Positions 24,560 through 33,045 of a DNA stretch of 36,055 nt are shown piece by piece; position 1 is the stretch's first letter; each line of letters starts with the position of its first letter. The stretch is taken from NCBI GenBank assembly GCA_013044245.1, contig JABEVK010000107.1:1-36055 (forward strand), given 5' to 3'. Source of the stretch: Spirochaetales bacterium. Its GTDB lineage: Bacteria; Spirochaetota; Spirochaetia; JABEVK01. Position numbers and translations under genes: made by a program. The notes under the pieces are model-generated. The model had not been told where the DNA came from. It saw only the letters and a program-made list of their open reading frames with translations, and made no database searches.

Positions 24560-26236
24560 TTAAGCCCTACCGGGCCGAAAAGCAACGCGGTGATCGAGTT
24601 CAAACAGTGAGCGAACCAAGGGCAGACGGCGGCCAATGCCAAACGAAACCGGCGACACCTTGAGCACCGGTGGCGCCTGCCACCGCTTATACTCGGCCGA
24701 GGCGGTCAGCTTGAGCACTCGCTCGGCGAGGTCAATGGCTTCACCGTGCTGAACCAGGTCACTCACGCTTTCGTGCCTAACAATATACCCTTGCAAAAGA
24801 CGGTCTAAATCGTCATAAGGCGGCAGACTGTCTTGATCGGTTTGATCGGGCCTCAGCTCTGCCGACGGAGGTTTAGTTAAGGTCGCTGTAGGGATCAGCT
24901 CCCGTTCGGCATTCATCTCGCGGGCCAAGGCATAAACTTCGGTTTTTAACAGGTCGCCAATGGCCCCCAGGCCACCGGCCATATCCCCGTAAAGGGTACA
25001 GTAGCCCACCGAAAGCTCACTTTTGTTGCCGGTCGTCAGCAGCAAGGACGAAAACTTGTTGCTGTAGGCCATTAGGTAGGTTCCCCGAATTCTCGCCTGC
25101 AAGTTTTCTTCGGCTACCCCTGGTGTGGTGCCTTGAAACACTGGGGCCAGGGCCGCTAAGAACGCGTTAAACGGACCCTCGATGGGAATCAGCTGAAACG
25201 AAACCCCCAGGTTACGAGCCAGAGCCTCGGCATCGGCAATGCTCCCGCTCGAAGAGTACCGACTCGGCATACCAAAGCAGGTGCCGTTGTCGGCACCCAG
25301 GGCATCGACCGCCAGCACGGCGACCACAGCCGAATCGATGCCCCCTGAAAGCCCGAGGTGGAGGTGGGTAAACCCGCTTTTTTGAGCGTAATCGCGTATT
25401 CCCAGAGCTAAAGCCTGACGCAATTCCCCCCACGGCGAGACGGTACGCAAGGGTAAAGGTTTGACTGGGGCGGTTGTTTCCCAAACCACCAGGTCCGGAG
25501 CAAACGAAGCCCCTTGAGCTACCAAGCGACCCTGGGCATCGGTAACCAGGCTGTTGCCATCAAAAATGAGGCTATCATTGCCGCCCACCTGATTGACGTA
25601 GGCTACGGGCACCCGAAAATTCTGGGCAATACTCTGCAGAATATCGTGGCGTAAGGGGGCTTTTCCGACATGGTAGGGCGAGGCCGACGGCGACAGGATA
25701 AGATCCACCCCGGCATTTACGAGGTCTTCGACCGGATTTTGGGCATACGGAGTACCTAAATCGCGAGAGACTTCCCACCAAAGGTCCTCGCAAATCGCTA
25801 TACCAAGCTTTAGACCGTCCAACTCAAAAGGAACGCTGTTTTGACCGGGAGCAAAATACCGCCGTTCGTCAAAAACATCGTAGGTGGGTAAAAGCCGTTT
25901 GGCTTGCTGAAAAACGATTTGACCGTTCAACAGAACAAAGGCGACGTTCATCAGAGTCTTTTCACTACCCTGAGGTGCCCCCGCCACGCTCCCCACAACG
26001 GTGGCCAAACCCGAGGGGAGGTTTTGGGCCACGTAGTTCAACGCTTTTTCGGACTGCCTGAGAAAGGCTGGAAACGATAAAAGATCGAGAGGCGGGTAGC
26101 CGCAAAGGGACATTTCCGGAAAGACAAGTAAGCGAACCCCCTGTTGCGCGGCGTTTTGCGCCAACGCCAAAAGCTGGGTTGAGTTACCTGAAAAATCCCC
26201 GACCTTGGGGTTAAACTGGGCTAAGGCAATTTTCAT
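24560..26236 (-). CDS. nadE: glutamine-dependent NAD+ synthetase
   Basis: About 558 residues, the typical length of the two-domain type. The N-terminal nitrilase-like glutaminase has its triad at E41 (FPEMSLCGYPP), K113 (AKRLLP) and C149 (AICEDLW). The C-terminal ATP-binding synthetase carries SGGIDS, a TTGNKSELSVGYCTLYGD segment and a TKPPSAELRPDQTDQDSLPPYD tail, quoted here in part as KPPSAELRP. It amidates deamido-NAD to NAD+ using glutamine ammonia. The ATG at 26236 is preferred over the TTG at 26242 because MKIALAQF is the normal N-terminus. It is divergent from the SDR gene across a 35-base gap that contains a perfect ten-base palindrome. It probably shares a transcript with the downstream phosphatase gene. 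Confidence 0.95.
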   Translation of the reverse strand: MKIALAQFNPKVGDFSGNSTQLLALAQNAAQQGVRLLVFPEMSLCGYPPLDLLSFPAFLRQSEKALNYVAQNLPSGLATVVGSVAGAPQGSEKTLMNVAFVLLNGQIVFQQAKRLLPTYDVFDERRYFAPGQNSVPFELDGLKLGIAICEDLWWEVSRDLGTPYAQNPVEDLVNAGVDLILSPSASPYHVGKAPLRHDILQSIAQNFRVPVAYVNQVGGNDSLIFDGNSLVTDAQGRLVAQGASFAPDLVVWETTAPVKPLPLRTVSPWGELRQALALGIRDYAQKSGFTHLHLGLSGGIDSAVVAVLAVDALGADNGTCFGMPSRYSSSGSIADAEALARNLGVSFQLIPIEGPFNAFLAALAPVFQGTTPGVAEENLQARIRGTYLMAYSNKFSSLLLTTGNKSELSVGYCTLYGDMAGGLGAIGDLLKTEVYALAREMNAERELIPTATLTKPPSAELRPDQTDQDSLPPYDDLDRLLQGYIVRHESVSDLVQHGEAIDLAERVLKLTASAEYKRWQAPPVLKVSPVSFGIGRRLPLVRSLFELDHRVAFRPGRA

Positions 26237-26253
26237 AGACAATTTCCGGGCCT

Positions 26254-26263
26254 TAGTATACTA
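26254..26263. promoter_or_regulatory. palindrome with overlapping divergent -10 elements
   Basis: TAGTATACTA is a perfect palindrome lying in the 35-base gap between divergent nadE and the SDR gene. Each strand reads TATACT, a five-of-six match to a -10. The resulting transcripts would have leaders of about 12 bases (nadE) and only about 3 bases (SDR gene). Matching -35 elements are weak on both sides. Confidence 0.35.
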
Positions 26264-26271
26264 TCGCCCCC

Positions 26272-26946
26272 ATGGAAAAAACAATCTTGGTGACAGGAAA
26301 GGACACCTATCTGGGGAATGAAATTGCCCGGTTTTTCCTGGACCAAGGGTCTCGTGTAGGGGCGTCGGTAACACCCCGGCAACACGAAGCCGCCCTGTCG
26401 CTTGACCAAGATGAGCGTCTTCTCACCATTCCCTGGTACCGAAATTCCGCCGTTTCCGCCAAAAACCTGGTCTGGCAAACGGCCAACAAGCTGGGACCCC
26501 TTAACGAAGTTTGGGTTGTTCTTACCCTCGAAAAAGAGGGCATTTTTTTAGAATCAGCCCCGGCCATTTTAGAAGAGGCCTTGGATACGGGCCTCAAGGG
26601 TCTGACCTTCCTAACCCGTGAACTTCTTAGTCTGCAAGCTAACAATCCTGCCTTACAGATCATTTTCGTTTTATTTGAAGAAGATCGGACTGAGCTACCC
26701 CCGCCTTTGGCCTTGATCTATCAAGGGGCCAAAGGATTTATCACGTCGGTTTTAGCCGCCGCTCGTCGCAAAAACCTCCCCATCTGGGCCTATGAATCCG
26801 CCCTACCTCAGGCTGAAGCGTATACACAGTTCCTGCTGGCACACCCTCGAGGCGAGGCAAAAGTGGCCCCTCCGGGCCGCTGGACAGTCTTTGAAGAAAA
26901 GAAAACTCTTCTCGCCAGCTTATTTCCTAAAAGGAATGACACATGA
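26272..26946 (+). CDS. atypical short-chain dehydrogenase/reductase-like protein
   Basis: 224 residues. The start IL-VTGKDTYLG (8-15) corresponds to the nucleotide-binding TGxxxGxG of the Rossmann fold but lacks the last glycines. A YxxxK pair is present at Y150 and K154 in IYQGAKGF, the place of the catalytic Tyr and Lys. No serine is seen about 13 residues before the tyrosine, so the usual triad is incomplete. The protein may be a diverged reductase or a non-catalytic relative. No ribosome site precedes the ATG, which fits a near-leaderless transcript from the palindromic promoter. It overlaps the next gene by ATGA at 26943-26946, so it is coupled to a membrane transporter. The substrate is unknown. 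Confidence 0.65.
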   Translation: MEKTILVTGKDTYLGNEIARFFLDQGSRVGASVTPRQHEAALSLDQDERLLTIPWYRNSAVSAKNLVWQTANKLGPLNEVWVVLTLEKEGIFLESAPAILEEALDTGLKGLTFLTRELLSLQANNPALQIIFVLFEEDRTELPPPLALIYQGAKGFITSVLAAARRKNLPIWAYESALPQAEAYTQFLLAHPRGEAKVAPPGRWTVFEEKKTLLASLFPKRNDT

Positions 26947-28175
26947 AAGTTTGGGTCAAGTTGCTAATTAGTTCGGCCGTGGGCCTTCTTCTCGGTATTT
27001 TCCTACCTTTTTTTGGCAAGGAGGTACCGGCTGTTCTTATTCAGGTCGGGGATTTTATCCTCAGTCTGGGCCGTTACGCCCTCTTCCCCTTGATTTTCTT
27101 TTCGACTGCCATGGCCGTCGATGAACTGCGCCGCGAAAAGCGCCTGTGGCGCCTGGTAGTCCGCAGTGTCATTTACATGATGATTATTTCTTTGGCGCTC
27201 GTCCTGTTGGGCGCCCTCCTGATTCTGCTCTTTAACCCCGAAGCCATCCCCTTAGCCTCGCGCCACGAGTCAGCCCTCATTTTTAAAAGCTGGAATGAAA
27301 CTCTGATCAAGTTGGTACCCAAGAACGCCTTCGAGATTCTTACCGGAGGCTCGGACTTCTTGTTGCCCATTTATGCGCTGTCGTTCTTTTTAGGCCTGCA
27401 CTTTCACTTTGACCGTACCATCACCCAACCGACCGTTAGCCTGTTTAATTCGTTATCCCGCATTTTCTACCACATGAACACCTTCTTGGTAGAAATTCTT
27501 AGCTGGGGCATTCTGATTTTGTCGGCCGCCTGGCTGACTCAACTTCGTCTGGTGCAAAACATTCAGCTGTATACTCAGGTTTTCGTCGTCCTGACCTTGG
27601 CGACCGCCGTGACCATTTTGGGGATCATCCCGCTCATTCTGTACTTCTTTGGTGGCAAGATTAACCCTTACAAGTGGATTTTTGCCATGCTGAGTGCGGG
27701 TATAGCCGGATTCTTTTCAGGGGACAGCTTTTTTTCGCTCAGCTTTGTGACCCGTATGACCCATGAGAACTTGGGGGTACCCCGCAAGGCTGGTGGCATG
27801 AACCTGCCGCTTTTTGCCATGTTTGGCCGGGCAGGTACCGCGATGACTTCGACCATCGCATTCTTTGTCATTTTGAAGTCGTACACCACCTACGAAATTA
27901 CCATTGATCAGATCGTTTGGACGGTTGCCTTTGCCTTTTTGCTGTCGTTTGCCCTGCCCTCGGTGCCCAGCCTGGGAGCGTATATCAACCTTTCGTTGCT
28001 GTGTTCGTCGTACGGCAAAGCGCTCGACACCGGGTATATCAACCTTCAACCCATTCTACCAGTGCTGGTCAGCTTCGCGGCCCTTGTGGATGTTTATACC
28101 GCCGGCTTAACCTCGTTCTTGGTGGCCAAACACGAAGGCATGGTGAGAGACGTCTCACCCACAGCCTACCAGTAG
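26943..28175 (+). CDS. diverged member of the dicarboxylate/amino-acid:cation symporter family
   Basis: 410 residues, the normal length of the GltP/DctA (DAACS) family, with about eight transmembrane segments and two re-entrant regions. The overall pattern is clear: GDFILSLGRYALFPLIF, an LPLFAM stretch and a closing FLVAKHEG. Several binding positions differ from my recollection of the archaeal homologue GltPh. The sodium-binding NMDGT motif reads GRAGT. The serine-rich hairpin RSSSGTLP is SGDSFFSL. In the last helix the Asp and Arg that hold the substrate appear as Val and Ala. It may therefore carry another solute or use other ions. It is translationally coupled to the SDR-like gene. The gap to the next gene end at 28237 shows no terminator. 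Confidence 0.82.
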   Translation: MKVWVKLLISSAVGLLLGIFLPFFGKEVPAVLIQVGDFILSLGRYALFPLIFFSTAMAVDELRREKRLWRLVVRSVIYMMIISLALVLLGALLILLFNPEAIPLASRHESALIFKSWNETLIKLVPKNAFEILTGGSDFLLPIYALSFFLGLHFHFDRTITQPTVSLFNSLSRIFYHMNTFLVEILSWGILILSAAWLTQLRLVQNIQLYTQVFVVLTLATAVTILGIIPLILYFFGGKINPYKWIFAMLSAGIAGFFSGDSFFSLSFVTRMTHENLGVPRKAGGMNLPLFAMFGRAGTAMTSTIAFFVILKSYTTYEITIDQIVWTVAFAFLLSFALPSVPSLGAYINLSLLCSSYGKALDTGYINLQPILPVLVSFAALVDVYTAGLTSFLVAKHEGMVRDVSPTAYQ

Positions 28176-28236
28176 GGTTACCCCTCGCTGGCGCAACGTG
28201 TTGAGCAAATCAAGAGTCGGGCCCCTGCCCCCCCCC

Positions 28237-28872
28237 TCAAAACGTAAAGCGCACCCCAACCGAGGCACCGATGGTCAGTTCATCGTCCCAGGGCAGTTGG
28301 TCCCACAGGTTAAAGAGGGGGTAAAACACCTGCCCCCTGAGCATCAGCGCCAACAGTGGCGAAAACTGCCAGCTGAGCCCGCCTCCCAGGTTGGGGTACA
28401 AAAACCGCCCCCCGGCAAACCAGGCTGTAATCGGTCCGGCCATGCTCCCCGCGGTGGTACCATTCAAAAAAACGGGTAAACGGAACAAAAGGCCAATGCC
28501 GCCTTCCGCATAGGTCCGCAAATACGGCGACAAACGCCATTCCGCCCCAAAAGTAGGGTTCAACAAAAGGCCCATCATCGAGACGGAGTCAAACATCGAC
28601 TCAACGGGGATCGCTCGCCCATTCTGATACCCATACGTCTGAAAAAACATCTGAGCTTCGGGACGAAAGATCCAAAAGTTTTGAATGCGGAAGGGAACCG
28701 ACACCTCAAAGGTGTTGCAGATTGGGTCGGGAGCACTGTTTTCCACGGTGTTACGAATCCACAAGAGTCCTGTGCCGACTTCAAGACCGTTGATCTCGGC
28801 ACCCCATAGCGACAGCGCCATGGCACCCTGCGCCAAAACCAACATCATCGCCAACACGAAAAGTCGTCTCAT
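28237..28872 (-). CDS. outer-membrane beta-barrel-like protein
   Basis: 211 residues from the ATG at 28872, which gives a clean signal peptide (MRRLFVLAMMLVLAQGAMA, cleavage near residue 19). The GTG at 28890 would add six residues before it. The mature protein alternates polar and hydrophobic residues in strand-like stretches rich in Gly, Trp, Phe and Tyr. It ends in GVRFTF, the terminal Phe being a typical BAM recognition signal of outer-membrane proteins. It probably forms a small eight-to-ten-strand barrel. It lies 43 bases downstream of the lipoprotein gene in the same direction. I recognise no specific family; the function could be structural or a porin-like channel. Confidence 0.7.
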   Translation of the reverse strand: MRRLFVLAMMLVLAQGAMALSLWGAEINGLEVGTGLLWIRNTVENSAPDPICNTFEVSVPFRIQNFWIFRPEAQMFFQTYGYQNGRAIPVESMFDSVSMMGLLLNPTFGAEWRLSPYLRTYAEGGIGLLFRLPVFLNGTTAGSMAGPITAWFAGGRFLYPNLGGGLSWQFSPLLALMLRGQVFYPLFNLWDQLPWDDELTIGASVGVRFTF

Positions 28873-28915
28873 GATACCTGAATATACCACATTCCCGGTC
28901 GCTCAGCGGGCGTTG

Positions 28916-29956
28916 TTAGTAAAGAAACCGTGAAAGGGGGAGGTAGAGGATTCCCGCCGGCCCGGTATACGAGCGGTAAAAGGTGTCCCAAGACAAAACT
29001 ACCCCATGTTTTAACGCGACGGCTCCCGTATAGCGGCCCGCCACACCAAGGGGATACAAGTGAAACAGCTTGAGCCCCGACCGGGGGCTGTCGAAGGCCA
29101 CCACGCCGTCTTCGGTCACGGCGAGGCGTGAGCCATCGGGCCAAGCCGTCGCCGAGACCACCCCAGGCTTACTGGGCGCCCCCGGTGCGGGGCTCCACTG
29201 GTAGGTTTGCGTCACCTGACCCAACAAGCGAATATGCGCTGTCGAACCTAAAGACGGATTCCGCTGGGCCAGTTGCACCCATAAAGGATGCCACGATTCT
29301 GGCAACGGTGGCACGGCGGCCGGTGCGGGCCAGCCTGAGGTGACGCCCGATTCTTGACCGTTTTGCAAGGTCAACGCACTTTGAGTCCATGACCAATGGT
29401 TTTGCTGCCATTCCTTCCACACAAAGTGTAGCACTCCCTGCGAGGCATCCCACACTGCCGTTACAGCTTGAGCTTCGGGGTGGGAGACTTGATAGGGCAC
29501 CGGGTAAAACACCAGTTGTGAACGCGAATCTAACCAGGCCAAGGTGATGGGAAGTCCTGCTTTCACAAAGGCATGCGGTTCTTGATAAAGTGTCACAAAG
29601 ACCCGTGAATCAAAGGGGAACACCAGACCCGTTCTCAGGTGGCGGAGGTTTCGTCGTGAGGAGGCCTCTTCGACTCGCGGGACACCGTCGGGGTCACTAA
29701 CTGTGACCAACCCTGCCCCCGAGGCCGCCGCATAGGCGGTTTCGCCGTCTGAGTACAAATCGGTGACCCGAAGAGCGGTTTCATAAGGTTGCCAATGACC
29801 ATCCCAGGGAGCTTGCGGCGAAAAGACTTTTTGAAGCTGATGGGCACCAAAACGGTACCATGACGCCTGCGACGAAGCAAACCGGGCATTGATCTGCTCG
29901 GCGTCCGAACATCCAAAGAGGATCAGTGCTGTGACAAGCGCCATCACCCCGCGCAT
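28916..29956 (-). CDS. putative lipoprotein of unknown function
   Basis: 346 residues. A very short signal (MRGVMALVTALILFGC) ends in a relaxed lipobox with Cys16, of the loose kind common in spirochaetes. The rest is rich in Trp, Pro, Ser and Thr, and repeated strand-turn patterns (SDGETAYAAASGAGL, PDGSRLAVTEDGVV, KHGVVLSWDTF) resemble blades of a beta-propeller. It is therefore a likely periplasmic or surface binding protein. No enzymatic motif is visible. The ATG lies three bases after the proS stop without its own ribosome site, so translation may be coupled. It is followed by the outer-membrane barrel gene, and the two may work together in the envelope. An internal ATG at 29944 would shorten the signal too far. 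Confidence 0.7.
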   Translation of the reverse strand: MRGVMALVTALILFGCSDAEQINARFASSQASWYRFGAHQLQKVFSPQAPWDGHWQPYETALRVTDLYSDGETAYAAASGAGLVTVSDPDGVPRVEEASSRRNLRHLRTGLVFPFDSRVFVTLYQEPHAFVKAGLPITLAWLDSRSQLVFYPVPYQVSHPEAQAVTAVWDASQGVLHFVWKEWQQNHWSWTQSALTLQNGQESGVTSGWPAPAAVPPLPESWHPLWVQLAQRNPSLGSTAHIRLLGQVTQTYQWSPAPGAPSKPGVVSATAWPDGSRLAVTEDGVVAFDSPRSGLKLFHLYPLGVAGRYTGAVALKHGVVLSWDTFYRSYTGPAGILYLPLSRFLY

Positions 29957-29959
29957 ACA

Positions 29960-31396
29960 TTAATACGATTTAGCCCAAATCGCCCAATGACGGCCTTCTT
30001 GTCCGCAGTACAAGCACCCACCCTCCACGGGGAGGCCTTTGAATGCGTTCGGAAGGTTACGAATCGTCGCCTTGGTATCTTCTTTAACATGGGCTTCGCA
30101 ATCGCGACTGCCACACCAGGGCGCTTGCACAAAGCCACCCTCACCTTCCATTAACTGACAAAACTCGCTGTACGAGCCCACCCGCAGGGTATTTTTGGTT
30201 CGGTAGTCCAGCGCCCGTTGGAACAGCTGGGTTTGAATCTCTTGCAAGAGCTCACGAATTTTAACCGTAACAGCACCTCGCTCCACAAAGAGTTTTTCTC
30301 CTGTGTCGCGTCGCACCAAGACCACTTGGTTTTTTTCAATATCCTTGGGACCCACCTCAACGCGGACAGGCACCCCTACCATCTCCCATTCGGCAAACTT
30401 CCAGCCCGGCGAGGAACTGTCATCTAAGTCGAGTTCAACGCGCAACCCCGCTTGGCGCAAGTCGGCTCCCAGTTGGCGGGCATAGGTCAAAACCCCTTCG
30501 ACGTTGTCTTTGCGAAAGACGGGGATCACCACGGCCTCGGTGGGGGCCAAACGTGGAGGAATCACCAGGCCTTTGTCATCCGAGTGGGCCATGATCAGGG
30601 CCCCAATCAGGCGAGTCGAAACCCCCCAGCTGGTCGCCCAAACATGCTCAAGTCCACCCTCTTTGGTTTGAAAGGTGACATCGAACGCTTTGGCGAAGTT
30701 CTGCCCTAAAAAGTGGCTGGTCCCCGCTTGAAGGGCCTTCTTGTCTTGCATCATCGCTTCGATCGAATAGGTCTTAACAGCCCCAGCAAACTTCTCACTT
30801 TCAGACTTTTCACCTTCGTAGACAGGAAGCGCCATCCATTCTTCAGCAAAACGTTTGTAAACCGCCAACATTTTTTGGGTTTCTTCTTGAGCTTCTTCGG
30901 CGGTGGCGTGAGCGGTATGCCCCTCTTGCCACAAAAACTCGGTGGTGCGCAAAAAGAGCCTGGTTCGTTTTTCCCAGCGCACCACATTGGCCCACTGATT
31001 GATCAACAGAGGTAAGTCTCGGTAGCTTTGAATCCATTTTTGATACATCGACCAGATGATGGTCTCGGAGGTTGGACGAACCACCAGAGGTTCTTCGAGC
31101 TTCTCGCCACCGGCGTAGGTCACAACGGCCAATTCTGGTGAAAAACCCTCAACATGTTCCGCTTCTTTTTTCAGAAAGCTTTCAGGAATAAGCATGGGAA
31201 AGTAGGCGTTAACATGCCCGGTTTCTTTAAATAACCCATCCAGCACTTTCTGGATCGCTTCCCACAGTGCATACCCCCGGGGACGAATAACCATACAGCC
31301 TTTGACGGGCGAATAATCCGCCAATTTTGCTTGAGTGACAATATCGATATACCACTGGGAATAATCCGTGGAACGGGGGGTAATTTTATCGGCCAT
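29960..31396 (-). CDS. proS: prolyl-tRNA synthetase, archaeal/eukaryotic type
   Basis: 478 residues, the short form without the editing insertion of typical bacterial ProRS. Class II motifs are visible: [16 protein letters not shown] (motif 1 region), [14 protein letters not shown] (motif 2) and [28 protein letters not shown], in part [12 protein letters not shown] (motif 3). A C-terminal region with Cys pairs ([12 protein letters not shown] and CLYCGQ) fits the zinc-binding domain of this type, and the protein ends in Tyr as these forms do. It charges tRNA-Pro in the cytoplasm. This form occurs in scattered bacteria including spirochaetes and Bacteroidetes. It is first in a minus-strand group with a lipoprotein and a barrel protein; a hairpin sits between it and the DUF2259 gene. 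Confidence 0.95.
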   Translation of the reverse strand: MADKITPRSTDYSQWYIDIVTQAKLADYSPVKGCMVIRPRGYALWEAIQKVLDGLFKETGHVNAYFPMLIPESFLKKEAEHVEGFSPELAVVTYAGGEKLEEPLVVRPTSETIIWSMYQKWIQSYRDLPLLINQWANVVRWEKRTRLFLRTTEFLWQEGHTAHATAEEAQEETQKMLAVYKRFAEEWMALPVYEGEKSESEKFAGAVKTYSIEAMMQDKKALQAGTSHFLGQNFAKAFDVTFQTKEGGLEHVWATSWGVSTRLIGALIMAHSDDKGLVIPPRLAPTEAVVIPVFRKDNVEGVLTYARQLGADLRQAGLRVELDLDDSSSPGWKFAEWEMVGVPVRVEVGPKDIEKNQVVLVRRDTGEKLFVERGAVTVKIRELLQEIQTQLFQRALDYRTKNTLRVGSYSEFCQLMEGEGGFVQAPWCGSRDCEAHVKEDTKATIRNLPNAFKGLPVEGGCLYCGQEGRHWAIWAKSY

Positions 31397-31423
31397 GGCC
31401 CGAAGAATAGGCGACAGCGGGCC

Positions 31424-31444
31424 CCCTCGTCAAGGAAACGAGGG
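31424..31444 (-). other. hairpin between the DUF2259 gene and proS
   Basis: The inverted repeat CCCTCGT / ACGAGGG has seven perfect pairs and a seven-base loop, 27 bases upstream of the proS ATG and just after the DUF2259 stop. No T-run follows on the minus strand. It may be a weak terminator or a structure in the proS leader. Confidence 0.4.
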
Positions 31445-31450
31445 TGGGCT

Positions 31451-32146
31451 TTAGAGCACCAGTGTCTCGACCATATTCCTCATATTCACGGTTTTTCCTG
31501 AGATTTCTTCGCGTTCAATCACAAAAATCAACGAGCGATTGTTCGGTGACAAAAGAATCCGGTCGATGATGTAGTTCGCCACACCGGGCCGGATAAAGTT
31601 CGGGTGCCCGGCCTCCAAATGACGCACATGCCCTGCTTTATCGGTGAGCGTTAAACTGATAAAGAATTTCGACTGGACCTTGCCCTCTGCCGTCGTTTCG
31701 ATAGTTTTATGCATACTGACCTGGTAACGGTCACCGGTAGCGTAGTCCAAAAACTCAAAATTATCGTAGTTCGCTTGAGTATCCTCGGACAAGACTCGCA
31801 AAAAAATCGTCCGGCCCTGTTTCAGCGGGTCAATTCTCCAGTGACGGCGCTCAAGCGCAGTGCGGTCATAAACCGCGAGCAAAGCTTCAAAGCCGTCGTC
31901 TCCCACCGAAGGAGTTACGGGGTAAACTTCTCGCACCGAAGTCCCAGGAACAAACTCGTTCGTAATCACATCAACAATATGGGTTTCGGCATAAGGGAAG
32001 CCGGACGGGTTATCGATGCCGTAGGAGGCGAAGTCCATATACCGGCCATCGGGCGAAAAGCCTAAAATGCGAAATTGCGCCACGTCCCCGGCCCAAGCCA
32101 GCGAAGCGACTCCCCAGATCATGATCAAACTCAAGATACGCCGCAT
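31451..32146 (-). CDS. DUF2259-type secreted protein
   Basis: 231 residues from the ATG at 32146, which follows AGGAGGGGG at good spacing; the open frame extends upstream to 32245 but that part lacks a start signal and crosses the divergent promoter region. A standard signal peptide (MRRILSLIMIWGVASLAWA) gives secretion to the periplasm. The mature start FRILGFSPDGRYMDFASYG, and SGFPYAETHIVDVITNEFV (in part), match the DUF2259 family of predicted secreted proteins common in spirochaetes. A late ILLSPNNRSLIFVIERE is also characteristic. No function is established. It is divergent from a polytopic membrane protein and precedes proS. Confidence 0.8.
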   Translation of the reverse strand: MRRILSLIMIWGVASLAWAGDVAQFRILGFSPDGRYMDFASYGIDNPSGFPYAETHIVDVITNEFVPGTSVREVYPVTPSVGDDGFEALLAVYDRTALERRHWRIDPLKQGRTIFLRVLSEDTQANYDNFEFLDYATGDRYQVSMHKTIETTAEGKVQSKFFISLTLTDKAGHVRHLEAGHPNFIRPGVANYIIDRILLSPNNRSLIFVIEREEISGKTVNMRNMVETLVL

Positions 32147-32195
32147 GGTAACCCCCTCCTTATGAGTATATCGAGGCCTTTTCAATCTGACTGAA

Positions 32196-33023
32196 ATGTT
32201 TTTTAATGCGATTATGACGCTTTCATTCCGCAATGGACTTCTCACCCTGTTGTTGGTCTTAGCCGGAACTGCCGGGATTTTTTTTACCTATTCTGCGTTC
32301 ATTGCCGGTAGCGACTTTGGATGGAAGAGTACTTTTCCCGCCCAAGAGGCGGTGTCATTTTGGTTTTTGAGGAGTCCGGCCACTGAAATTCCTATTGCGC
32401 CCTTGTTGTGGCAACTCTTGGTGCTCATGCCGCTGGTGTTTGTCTCACTCTTTTATTTAAGGCTTTTGTACCGAAAAACCAACTCTCCCGAACTCTTCTT
32501 TCTGTCATTTTTTGTCTTTAGTCTGATGGGCGAAGGCTTACGGGTTCTTCAGCTTTTTTATCTGCTCAACGATCAATCGTACTTCTGGAGCTTGGTTCTG
32601 ACCCGATTGGTTTGGATTTTTCGCCTCTTTGGGCTTTTTATGGCATTTTCTGCCAGCCTCTTTGGCCTGGAGTTCACCTATCAAAAGCTAGGGAACTTTG
32701 TGGGAATGGCCCTGGGTCTAGCTGTCTTTTTAGGGGCCAACCTTACCTTTCAAACCACGGTTCTCGACTCGACCGGCTTGTACGCCCCCGGCGATGAACG
32801 GGGCTTACTTCTCATCTTTTTATTTCTGAGTTTGCTGACCTTGGCCAATTTCGTCTTTTCGACTTTGGCTAAAAAACGCCCCCACGGCCTAGGGCAAATG
32901 GGATCAGTAATTTTACTTTTGGCGGCCAGTCAAACGGCCTACTTTGGTGCTGTTTGGGCGGGGCTTCTCTTGATTCCTGGGGTTGCACTCATGGGACGCA
33001 AGGTTCAAGACGCATATTTCTAG
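32196..33023 (+). CDS. polytopic membrane protein of unknown function
   Basis: 275 residues with about seven to eight hydrophobic segments (about 14-37, 66-90, 100-120, 128-150, 160-182, 205-225 and 240-265) and few charged residues. It is an inner-membrane protein with no motif I recognise. Charged residues cluster in the loops after helix two (RLLYRKTNSPE) and before the last helix (KKRPHG). Neither the ATG at 32196 nor the in-frame ATG at 32214 has a good ribosome site; the second would give a start directly at the first helix. It is divergent from the DUF2259 gene and convergent with the kinase-like gene at 33046. A 7TM sensor-type domain is one possibility, but this is not supported by a motif. 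Confidence 0.75.
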   Translation: MFFNAIMTLSFRNGLLTLLLVLAGTAGIFFTYSAFIAGSDFGWKSTFPAQEAVSFWFLRSPATEIPIAPLLWQLLVLMPLVFVSLFYLRLLYRKTNSPELFFLSFFVFSLMGEGLRVLQLFYLLNDQSYFWSLVLTRLVWIFRLFGLFMAFSASLFGLEFTYQKLGNFVGMALGLAVFLGANLTFQTTVLDSTGLYAPGDERGLLLIFLFLSLLTLANFVFSTLAKKRPHGLGQMGSVILLLAASQTAYFGAVWAGLLLIPGVALMGRKVQDAYF

Positions 33024-33045
33024 TTGCTGAATTTCGCTAGCAGGT

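Noticed and set aside
32147-32245. Upstream extension of the DUF2259 gene
   Set aside because: The signal peptide begins at the ATG at 32146, which has a strong ribosome site; the extension overlaps the divergent gene's start.
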